Source: Akkermansia sp. (GTDB lineage Bacteria > Verrucomicrobiota > Verrucomicrobiia > Verrucomicrobiales > Akkermansiaceae). From it: DNA of 64,000 nucleotides. The DNA is taken from positions 62,001 to 126,000 of the forward strand of contig JALFWB010000011.1 of the NCBI GenBank assembly GCA_022787425.1, read 5' to 3'. A model generated the notes under the pieces. That model ran no database searches, was not told the DNA's origin, and saw only the letters and a list, made by a program, of their open reading frames with translations. Shown here in pieces: positions 1 through 7,316 of the stretch (the stretch's first letter is position 1; each line of letters starts with the position of its first letter). The position numbers were made by a program, and so were the translations under genes.

Positions 1-705
1 GCATCCGGCTCCATGAAGCCGTGCTTTGACGCCGTGCGCCGCAACATTGCCGACCTGATGATCGGCTTGCAGGCGGATGGACAGACGAGCTGGGATGTCC
101 GCTACGACTTCTTGGCCTTCCAAGACAACGAGGAGGGAGTACATGGCTACACGAGCACCCGTCTGGCCGGGGTGAGCCTCATCAACGCCATTTACCAAGG
201 GAAAGATAGAGACAAACTCTTCACCCGCAACACCGAGGAGCTCTGCACCGCCCTGCAAACGCGAGTAGAGATCGAGGGCGATGAACAGCAACTCACCGCT
301 CTGGACACCGCCATGGACTTCCCGTGGCGCAGCTCCGGCGACTGTCACCGCGTGGTGGTGCTGCTGACGGATGAGCCCGTGGAAACCGGTGTCTTTGTGG
401 AGAAACAGAAAGCTGCCATCGACCGCATGATTCAGAAGGCGCAGAACAAGCGGATCAAGCTCTTCATCATCGCGCCGGAGAGTGAGGCCTTCTTCGAGCT
501 CTCCGCGCTGGATCGCTGCGAGTACACCGACCTGCAGAACACACAGGACGGCATGCGCAGCGTTGACTTCTCCAAGCTACTGCAAACCATCGGTAAATCC
601 GTCTCCGTCTCCCAGAACTACTCGGGCGGCGAGGAAGAGCCCTCCCCCTGTTTCGGACAGGACGAATGGGGCGGTTGCTCCGATGCTACCTTCACCGGAT
701 CCTGA
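1..705 (+). CDS. vWA (von Willebrand factor A) domain protein, 5' partial
   Basis: The reading frame is open from base 1, so the true start lies upstream of the window; an ATG at 13 is internal. The first residues read ASGSM, which is the tail of a vWA MIDAS motif (DxSGSM), so the leading Asp is just outside the window. A later VVLLTDEP segment (about residue 122) matches the Asp-bearing third MIDAS loop. About 235 residues are visible. The vWA domain is a metal-dependent protein-interaction fold. It sits 27 bases before a protein kinase gene on the same strand, followed by a phosphatase, an arrangement like TerY-type phosphorylation triads. The partner and the signal it reads are unknown. 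The C-terminal 30 residues are Gly/Ser/acid-rich and probably disordered. Confidence 0.82.
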   Translation, partial: ASGSMKPCFDAVRRNIADLMIGLQADGQTSWDVRYDFLAFQDNEEGVHGYTSTRLAGVSLINAIYQGKDRDKLFTRNTEELCTALQTRVEIEGDEQQLTALDTAMDFPWRSSGDCHRVVVLLTDEPVETGVFVEKQKAAIDRMIQKAQNKRIKLFIIAPESEAFFELSALDRCEYTDLQNTQDGMRSVDFSKLLQTIGKSVSVSQNYSGGEEEPSPCFGQDEWGGCSDATFTGS

Positions 706-732
706 TAACCCTCAACACTTCGACTTCTGACG

Positions 733-2085
733 ATGCCTCCGAACCCCAAAATAGGCAGTGTGATCAACGGCCGGAAGGGCCGCTATGAGCTTGTACGCGA
801 AATCACCCAGGGCAACATGGCTTGGTCCCTCGAGGCGCGCGACTTGGACCACGGCAACCGTAAGGTCTTCCTCAAGTACTACAAATCCCCCACCCCAACG
901 GTGGATTGGTATGAGGGCTATGTGCGCTACGTCGAGGAAATCAACCGCCGTCTGGAGCAGTCCTCCGCCGCGCAGTACTGCGTGCTGAGCACGGACCTCT
1001 TCACGGCAAATCCCCGTCCGGGCATGTGCCGCAGTGAGTTTCTGTATCAGACCTACGACTTCATCGAAAGTGGGTACGACCTGCGCGGGCTGCTGGACCG
1101 GGGCGATACCTCTTGGGAGAAGCGCAAGACCATGGCCAAGGTTTTCTTGGTGGCCATGAAGAAAATCCATGCCTCCGGTGTGGTGCACTGCGACCTGAAA
1201 CCGGAGAACGTGCAGATGCTGCCGGATGCCTCCGTGAAGGTGGGACTGATTCCGCGCATGATTGACATGGACCGCTCCATCCTGAGCGATGTGGAAGCAC
1301 CTTGGACGCGAGGGGAGATGAAGGAGGGTTACACGGGCACACCGGGCTACCTCTCCCCGGAGCATCTGCGCGGAGAGAAGCCCACGACGGCCTCCGATGT
1401 CTTCACTATCGGCATTATTCTGGGCGAATTGCTGGGCAACGGACATCCCTTTGACCGAGTTCGAGGGGATGCTGCCGCCTACAAGGATGCCGTACTCGCC
1501 GGGCGATTCACCCCGGTGCGCCTGCAGGGACCGCTGGGGGAGAGCGATGAGTTTGCGGCGGAATTCGCACGCTGGATTCAGCTCTGCCTGCAGCCGACTG
1601 CGGCAGCCCGCCCCACCTGCGAGGAGCTGCACAAGGCCCTGCTGCAACTGGATAAGGGCAACCCTGCCCCCGCGCCGGAGACTACCTCTCTGCCGCCGGA
1701 TATGCCGCCGCTGCCGCCGGAGGCCATTCCCACTCCGGAGAAGAAGGAACCCGCAGGCCCCCGCGCTATAGCCCTCAAGCTGGAGGGCGATACAGGCAGA
1801 CTGATTCAACGATTCTCCATGGACTTCGGCTCGAATATTCTGGGCGCTGTCTCCTCCCAAGCTCGCTTTGCGGAGAAGGAGCAGTTCCGCTTGGAATACC
1901 TTCCGGAGGCACAGGAATGGTACGCCGTACCGGTGGCAAGGGTGACCAAAAACCTCACAGCGCTGAATGGCTCCCCTCTCACCGAGCGTACACGCTTGGC
2001 GGATGGAGATGTGATCTGTATGCTTGGACGCAGCTCCGGCAAGACGGCTATGGAGCTCCGGGTCTCCCTCATTCCTCAAATGTAA
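733..2085 (+). CDS. Ser/Thr protein kinase with C-terminal FHA-like domain
   Basis: This 450-residue protein has a Hanks-type kinase core. A Lys in FLKYY (about residue 52) fits the beta3 ATP-binding Lys. The catalytic loop reads HCDLKPEN (about 153-160). MIDMD sits where DFG is expected, so the Gly is replaced. GYLSPEHL fits the activation-segment APE region and SDVFTIGIIL fits helix F. The glycine-rich loop is poor (EITQGNMAWSLEA). A Pro-rich linker (about 310-340) leads to a C-terminal segment with LNGSPL and RLADGDVI, typical of FHA phosphothreonine-binding domains. No membrane segment is seen. It lies between the vWA gene and a phosphatase gene with gaps of 27 and 9 bases, so all are probably one transcript. 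The targets are unknown; the neighbouring vWA and McrB-like proteins are obvious candidates. HCD in place of HRD is seen in some active bacterial kinases, so activity is likely but not certain. Confidence 0.85.
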   Translation: MPPNPKIGSVINGRKGRYELVREITQGNMAWSLEARDLDHGNRKVFLKYYKSPTPTVDWYEGYVRYVEEINRRLEQSSAAQYCVLSTDLFTANPRPGMCRSEFLYQTYDFIESGYDLRGLLDRGDTSWEKRKTMAKVFLVAMKKIHASGVVHCDLKPENVQMLPDASVKVGLIPRMIDMDRSILSDVEAPWTRGEMKEGYTGTPGYLSPEHLRGEKPTTASDVFTIGIILGELLGNGHPFDRVRGDAAAYKDAVLAGRFTPVRLQGPLGESDEFAAEFARWIQLCLQPTAAARPTCEELHKALLQLDKGNPAPAPETTSLPPDMPPLPPEAIPTPEKKEPAGPRAIALKLEGDTGRLIQRFSMDFGSNILGAVSSQARFAEKEQFRLEYLPEAQEWYAVPVARVTKNLTALNGSPLTERTRLADGDVICMLGRSSGKTAMELRVSLIPQM

Positions 2086-2094
2086 AACTCCAAG

Positions 2095-3678
2095 ATGCAG
2101 ACGGCGAACATTCAGGAGCTGCTGCTCATCGAAGCATCCAAAACGATGAAGGATACATCATCCAATCCCTCTGAGCCGCAGCTCAGCACAATGTCGCTGG
2201 ACTTTCTGTTGATGGCGACCATACCTGCGGTGTGTCTCACTTGGCTTATGTGCTCTACGCCTGCCCAACGGCGGCGTTTGCTCACGCTCCCCCGGCGGGC
2301 CGTGGACTTCATCCGCAGGCATATTCCTTCTCGTGCTAAGGCTCCGCAGTCGGCACCGGATGAGCACGCACAGCCGCACACGCCGCCGAATCCCGAGGCA
2401 AAGCCCCCGAATCCCGCGCCGGAAGATACAACACCCACCTCCGCACCTACCTCCACCCCCGCTCCTCCGGTCACTGAGTCGAAAACAGAGGAACCACCTC
2501 CGCCGGTTCTCCTGCCACAGCCGCTTCCGGTGCCCGCCCCCACGCCGCCGACTCCCGAGCAGCTGCCGCTGCGTGTTGTGCCCGCCGCCGCACAGGAGTC
2601 CCCTGAGTGCCACCTAACGGCGGCAGATCTGGACAGCATGGTGGATAGCCTGCCGCAGGAGATTCTGCAGGCACCGACCGAATGTGCCGAGATTGCGGAG
2701 AAATTCCGCGCTTGGCTCCGGAAGGGGAAGCCCTTCTCCGGACTGATGCCGGAGGAAGAGGAGAAGGATGACTACTGGTTCATCGGAGACCTGCACGGCT
2801 ACCTCAGTGCTCTGCAGAAAATCTTGGCCTACATTCATCGGCATGCACGTCCCGGACGTCGGCAGAATATCATCTTCTTGGGCGATCTCATCGACCGGGG
2901 GCCGCAGAGCTGGGAAGTGGTAGCCACCGTGCAGCAGTTGATGATGATGCAGAATGAGTCCCTGCGTGTCCTTTTCATTCGGGGAAATCACGACACCTGC
3001 TTTGAATGCCGCGCGGACAACACCTACACAAGCGGGGTGAGCCCCTGCGAGTCCGTGCCGCAGCTGCAGAAAATGGCGCAGACGGCACCGCAGAAAGCCG
3101 ATGCCGTAGCGCGAACCTTCTGCGAGATGGTCGACCGAGCTCCCTGCATGGCCGAGCTACCGATCGGGAACGACAGGGTGCTGTTGATCACACACGGCGG
3201 AGTGCCGCATGTGGATCTGCAGGAAAAGTTGCGCACCATCCCCACCGCGCCGCAGGGGACCCCACTTTTGCAAGCCGTGCCGGAGGATCTGTCCGAAGCC
3301 GTTGCCAAGGATTTCACTTGGGTGCGCTTCTCCCCCAACCTGCCGCGCAAGAAACCGAATCGCGGCAACAGCGGCTGCGAAATCGGCTACACGGATGTCA
3401 ATCAATACCGCAGTCTGCATGAGCAGCTCACCGGCCGCCGCATTGCAGGCATTATCCGCGGGCACGACCATGAGGAAGCGGGCTTCCGCCTCGTCAGCTA
3501 TGACCCGGAGCTGAACCCGCGCGGGCGGCAAAAGGAATGCTTTGTGCTCACCGTTAATGCCTTGGAACCATCCCTCGGCTCCGGCGGGCTCTTCCGAAAA
3601 TGCGACATTGCGCTGCTGCACCACAGCCGTCAAGGCGGCCTGACGCTCCACATTCTCCCCACCCATCACCTCTGCTGA
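2095..3678 (+). CDS. Membrane-anchored PPP-family (PP2A/ApaH-like) metallophosphatase
   Basis: This 527-residue protein has an N-terminal hydrophobic segment (about residues 35-53), a long Pro-rich linker (about 80-170) and a C-terminal calcineurin-type phosphatase. The PPP signatures are in order: GDLHGY (about 230), GDLIDRG (about 263), RGNHD (about 296), THGGV (about 365) and RGHDHE (about 455), which supply the metal ligands. PPP enzymes include Ser/Thr and Tyr phosphatases and ApaH dinucleotide hydrolases; position next to a Ser/Thr kinase favours protein dephosphorylation. The start at 2095 follows the kinase stop by 9 bases; an ATG at 2146 or 2191 is also possible, and all keep the hydrophobic segment. 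In the TerY-P triads described in the literature the phosphatase is usually PP2C-type, so a PPP-type enzyme here would be an unusual replacement. Confidence 0.85.
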   Translation: MQTANIQELLLIEASKTMKDTSSNPSEPQLSTMSLDFLLMATIPAVCLTWLMCSTPAQRRRLLTLPRRAVDFIRRHIPSRAKAPQSAPDEHAQPHTPPNPEAKPPNPAPEDTTPTSAPTSTPAPPVTESKTEEPPPPVLLPQPLPVPAPTPPTPEQLPLRVVPAAAQESPECHLTAADLDSMVDSLPQEILQAPTECAEIAEKFRAWLRKGKPFSGLMPEEEEKDDYWFIGDLHGYLSALQKILAYIHRHARPGRRQNIIFLGDLIDRGPQSWEVVATVQQLMMMQNESLRVLFIRGNHDTCFECRADNTYTSGVSPCESVPQLQKMAQTAPQKADAVARTFCEMVDRAPCMAELPIGNDRVLLITHGGVPHVDLQEKLRTIPTAPQGTPLLQAVPEDLSEAVAKDFTWVRFSPNLPRKKPNRGNSGCEIGYTDVNQYRSLHEQLTGRRIAGIIRGHDHEEAGFRLVSYDPELNPRGRQKECFVLTVNALEPSLGSGGLFRKCDIALLHHSRQGGLTLHILPTHHLC

Positions 3679-3686
3679 TTGTTACC

Positions 3687-4502
3687 ATGCCTCCCGCAAT
3701 ACACCGACTTAAAGGACTCACCTCCGCTGCCTTCGCCCGGAACTTCAGTGCGACTGAGGCCGCTGCGCAAGAGTGGCAGGATCTGCCGCCTTCACCGGAC
3801 GGCACGCTGGACGCCACCGGGATGACGGGGCTGCGGCTGCGCTGCGCGGAATGCGGGGCCATCGCCACCTCTGCCGAGGCTGACGGCAGCTGCATGTGCG
3901 AGGACTGCGGCTGCGAGCACTTCATCGTCCGGAGGCTCGTGCAGCGCCGGGAGGCTCCTCTGCCGCCCGGGATGGCGATCCGTATTACCGGCAGCATCGC
4001 CGGGGCCTCTCGTTTCGTCCACATCGACTTGCCGAAAGATGCAGCACCCGATCTGACTGTTCGCTATACCACGGACGGAACGGATCCCACCTATCTCTCC
4101 CAGGAATACACACGCCCTTTCCGCTTGGGTAAAAATGTTACGCAAATCCGTGCGCGCGTCTACGGCCCGGACACCTTCTCGCCCGTGCTCAGCCATACCC
4201 CCAAGCGTGTTTTTTCCTGCGCCGACTGCGGTGACGTCTTCACACTCCCCACCGGGAAAAGTGACGAAACAAAGTGTCCGCACTGCGGTGCCGCCTACCA
4301 CCGGGAGGGCAGCAAGTGGCTTCCGGGCCCCAAAGCACGCAAGCCGGAGCCGGTCCCGCTTCCGCCCCCCACACCTCCGACGCCCCCATCCCCCAGGCCC
4401 AAACCCACGCCTCCCAAGAAAGAGGAGGAGGGTGGATGCACTTGGTATGCACTCGGCATCGTTGTGCTCATCATTTATTTACTGATGAGCGCGGGCGATT
4501 AA
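3687..4502 (+). CDS. Zinc-ribbon protein with chitobiase C-terminal-like domain and C-terminal membrane anchor
   Basis: The ATG at 3687, 8 bases after the phosphatase stop, is preferred over an in-frame ATG at 3600 that would overlap the phosphatase and add a low-complexity Pro-rich stretch. The 271-residue product has two four-Cys modules: CAEC...CEDC (about residues 51-73) and CADC...CPHC (about 178-196). Between them is a beta-rich segment with YTTDGTDPTYLS, the hallmark of the chitobiase/beta-hexosaminidase C-terminal-type (CHB_HEX_C) domain. A Pro-rich linker and a single hydrophobic segment (ALGIVVLIIYLLM) close the protein. No catalytic domain is visible. As the last gene before a strong terminator it probably acts as an adaptor or membrane tether for the kinase-phosphatase module; this is inference. 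Confidence 0.75.
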   Translation: MPPAIHRLKGLTSAAFARNFSATEAAAQEWQDLPPSPDGTLDATGMTGLRLRCAECGAIATSAEADGSCMCEDCGCEHFIVRRLVQRREAPLPPGMAIRITGSIAGASRFVHIDLPKDAAPDLTVRYTTDGTDPTYLSQEYTRPFRLGKNVTQIRARVYGPDTFSPVLSHTPKRVFSCADCGDVFTLPTGKSDETKCPHCGAAYHREGSKWLPGPKARKPEPVPLPPPTPPTPPSPRPKPTPPKKEEEGGCTWYALGIVVLIIYLLMSAGD

Positions 4503-4514
4503 CCTGCGTCCCGT

Positions 4515-4567
4515 AAAAAAAATTACCCCGTTGCCACAATGCAGACTTGGCAGACGGGGTAATTTTT
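4515..4567. terminator. Bidirectional intrinsic terminator closing the vWA-kinase-phosphatase operon
   Basis: A long inverted repeat has arms AAAATTACCCCGTTGCCA and TGGCAGACGGGGTAATTTT, with A-rich and T-rich flanks in both directions. It lies 13 bases after the stop of the zinc-ribbon gene. Its 3' arm carries the -35 box of the next promoter. Confidence 0.85.
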
Positions 4568-4575
4568 GCTATACT
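4547..4575 (+). promoter_or_regulatory. Sigma70-like promoter of the McrBC-like pair, embedded in the terminator
   Basis: TTGGCA (4547-4552), a 17-base spacer and TATACT (4570-4575). The -35 box and most of the spacer lie in the 3' arm of the 4515-4567 inverted repeat. The mRNA would start near 4582 and carry a small GGGCCG/CGGCCC hairpin (4584-4600) before the ATG at 4629. Confidence 0.7.
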
Positions 4576-4628
4576 GCACGCCCGGGCCGTTCCTCGGCCC
4601 GCATCAAACGATAACAATTCAAATAAAA

Positions 4629-7307
4629 ATGACACACAAGGACCTTATCGACAAAGATCTCATCTGTTACGCTTTTTATTTACCGAGCGGACAGGCCCGT
4701 ATCTATCCGGAGATCGTTCAGGAAGAAGACGGCAGCATGCGTGTTCTGACGCGTGAAGAACGAGTGGAAGCATTCTCCCCCGAAGGGGCTATTTACTTTC
4801 CGGAAATCGGCCACCAGCGCTGGACGGATAATAAGGTGGTGCTGCAGATGCGCATTCTCAAGAACGGATTGGAGCCCAACATCAGCCCCGGTAATCACCG
4901 TGATGACTACATCGGCTACTACACGCGCAACACCCGCATCGCCCCCTACCGCTACACGGGCTGCTTCCCCTGCGTATCCCTGAAGGCAGATACCACGCTC
5001 ATCTGCAACAGCCTGCGCTTCGCCTTCGCCGCCGGCCAAAGCTGCCGCCTGACGGCCTCCGACACCGGCCTCTTCGTGCGCTGCTTGGAGAACAAGCTCC
5101 TGGGGCCCTTCGCCTACCGCATGGAGGGGGACACCGTCATCCTCTCCGGCATGCAGACCAAGGATTACGAGGTCGACCTCTACAAATCCGATGCTCTGCC
5201 CGGCGTGACGGTTGACAAGGATGGTTTACCGGTGATGAACCTCATCACCGAGGCCGAGCTGCAACGCGCGACCCCCATCAAGCGCATCGACTGCGTGAGT
5301 GAGGAGACACTCAAAGACACCCTCATCAGCTGCCTGCGGGTATTCACCCCGGAGACAGTCACGAGCATTCGCGGCTTGAAGGATGCCTTGGGCGAGGTGA
5401 TCGGGGAGAGTCACATGGTGAAGGTTAAGCCGGAGCGCATCAAGCTGTTTACCCAGCTGCTCGCCCGCTTTGACCAATACGAAGGCTTGCTGACGGCCGT
5501 GCGTGACTACATCAGCAAGCGGGAAGCATTCACCAAAGACCTGATCACGGCGCGACCGGAGCTTCTCAAGCGGGTGGTGGAAGGGAACCGGGAGCTGCAA
5601 TCTTACCTTCTGGGCACGGACGAAAAGGTGAAGGCCCTGCGCGCCGAGCTCGCAGAGCTGGAGAAAACCAACGCCAAGCTGAGGAAGGAGAAAAACAAGC
5701 CCGCCGCTGACCCGGAGACCAAGGAGAAACTCGCGGCCGTGCAGGCGGAATTGCGCAGCACCCTGGAGAAGCAGAGCTTGTTGCAGCGCAACTATGAGGA
5801 GGCTCTCGGCGAGTGCGAGAATGTGCGCGGTCTCTCTGCCCGCAAACAAATGCTGCAAGAGGAGTGCGACACCATGGCCGCTGCGGAGGAGGGTCTGCGT
5901 GCCCGTCTGGAGGAGCTCCGCAGACAGTTATCCATGACCCGGGAGGAGCTGAATCAACGTGACGAAGCTGCGGGTGCCCGCCTCGTTGAGCGCATTCAAT
6001 CCCACATCCGGGAGCTCGGTGAAAAAGCGGAGGAATACCGCGACACCTACGATGGCTTTGCCGCTGAGCTGGAGAAGCGACTTCAAACCTATGTCAAGGG
6101 AGTGCTCGGTGAGCTGCCTGCAGCCGTGTCATATGTAACACAGCCCTCCCCTGCCCCCGCACCGGCTCCGACAGCTGCATCGGAGGAGATTCCGGAGGAG
6201 AAATCAGCACCGGCTCCGACAGCTGCACCCTCTCTGCCGCTGGCCGATATTCCCCAAGACCTGACTCGCCGAGACCTCGGGCTGAGCATCATTAATCGAG
6301 TGGTGGATTACCTGAAGGAGTCCGGCCGGGAGATCTCGGCAGACGATGCGGCCAACTACCTCATTTGCCTCACGCAGGGCTTCATCACCACCTTCGCGGG
6401 TAATCCCGGATGCGGCAAGACCTCGCTCTGCACCCTGTTGGGCAGGGCTCTCGGCCTAGCCACTGATGCTCCCGGCACGCATTTTGTGGATGTACCCGTC
6501 AGTCATGGTTGGACTTCCGCCAAGGATTTCATCGGCTACTACAACCCCTTCACCCGCGCTATGGTCAAGAGTGAGCCGGCTGTCTATGACGCGCTGGCCC
6601 TTGCCGAGGGTGAGAACTGCGAGACAAGTGCTCCCATGGTCATCCTGCTGGATGAAGCCAACCTCAGTCCGCTGGAGCACTACTGGGCCCCCTTCCTGAA
6701 GCATGCCGACCCGACATCGAGCTCGCCGCGCACCTTCTCGCTGGGCGGGGATTGCATCCGCACCATCCGTCCCCACCTCCGTTTCCTGGCTACCGTTAAT
6801 CAGGACCCGACCACGGAGGAGCTCTCACCGCGCTTCTTGGACCGCTCCTGGGTCATTGTGCTTCGAGAGCCGTCGGATGACGAGGCCCTGCCCGGGGATT
6901 GCCCCGCACCGCCAGTCAAGCCGGCTGTGCCTTTCGCGGCCATGCAGCAGGCCTTCGCCGTTGACGCACTCGATTCTCCATCCCCCGAGTCGGTGAATAA
7001 GTGGGACAAGATCCGCGCCATCTGCCGCAGGCACCGCTGCCCCATCATGCCGCGCTGCAGCAAGATGGTGGCAGACTACACGAAGGTGGCCTCCCTCTAC
7101 ATGGAGGACGTCTACCGCCCGCTGGATTACGCCGTGGCGCAGAAGGTGCTGCCCTGTCTGGCAGGCAGCGGTTCTTCCTTCCGCAGCATGTTGGATGAAC
7201 TCCGCAGAGAGTGCGAGGGTACGCTGCCCGTCTGCTACAGCCTGCTCAGCACCATGATCTCCGCAGGCGACCAAAACATGGGCACCTATCGCTTCTTTGC
7301 ACGCTGA
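4629..7307 (+). CDS. McrB-like AAA+ ATPase with long coiled coil
   Basis: The ATG at 4629 gives 892 residues and leaves a 47-base leader after the promoter; an in-frame ATG at 4566 lies inside the terminator and is rejected. The N-terminal ~250 residues are beta-rich and not recognised. A strongly charged Glu/Lys/Leu coiled coil runs from about 310 to 480, then an Ala/Pro linker. The AAA+ core has Walker A GNPGCGKTS (about 590), Walker B VILLDEAN (about 672), a sensor-1 region FLATVNQD (about 720) and SPRFLDRS with candidate finger Arg. These features are typical of the McrB/MoxR-type helix-2-insert AAA+ group. It probably assembles as a ring that powers or gates the nuclease encoded 9 bases downstream. 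McrB in the classic system is GTP-dependent; nucleotide preference here cannot be read from sequence. Confidence 0.85.
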   Translation: MTHKDLIDKDLICYAFYLPSGQARIYPEIVQEEDGSMRVLTREERVEAFSPEGAIYFPEIGHQRWTDNKVVLQMRILKNGLEPNISPGNHRDDYIGYYTRNTRIAPYRYTGCFPCVSLKADTTLICNSLRFAFAAGQSCRLTASDTGLFVRCLENKLLGPFAYRMEGDTVILSGMQTKDYEVDLYKSDALPGVTVDKDGLPVMNLITEAELQRATPIKRIDCVSEETLKDTLISCLRVFTPETVTSIRGLKDALGEVIGESHMVKVKPERIKLFTQLLARFDQYEGLLTAVRDYISKREAFTKDLITARPELLKRVVEGNRELQSYLLGTDEKVKALRAELAELEKTNAKLRKEKNKPAADPETKEKLAAVQAELRSTLEKQSLLQRNYEEALGECENVRGLSARKQMLQEECDTMAAAEEGLRARLEELRRQLSMTREELNQRDEAAGARLVERIQSHIRELGEKAEEYRDTYDGFAAELEKRLQTYVKGVLGELPAAVSYVTQPSPAPAPAPTAASEEIPEEKSAPAPTAAPSLPLADIPQDLTRRDLGLSIINRVVDYLKESGREISADDAANYLICLTQGFITTFAGNPGCGKTSLCTLLGRALGLATDAPGTHFVDVPVSHGWTSAKDFIGYYNPFTRAMVKSEPAVYDALALAEGENCETSAPMVILLDEANLSPLEHYWAPFLKHADPTSSSPRTFSLGGDCIRTIRPHLRFLATVNQDPTTEELSPRFLDRSWVIVLREPSDDEALPGDCPAPPVKPAVPFAAMQQAFAVDALDSPSPESVNKWDKIRAICRRHRCPIMPRCSKMVADYTKVASLYMEDVYRPLDYAVAQKVLPCLAGSGSSFRSMLDELRRECEGTLPVCYSLLSTMISAGDQNMGTYRFFAR

Positions 7308-7316
7308 TCATCGGCC

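Noticed and set aside
712..2079. Open frame opposite the kinase gene
   Set aside because: The plus strand shows HCDLKPEN and other kinase motifs; the antisense product has none.
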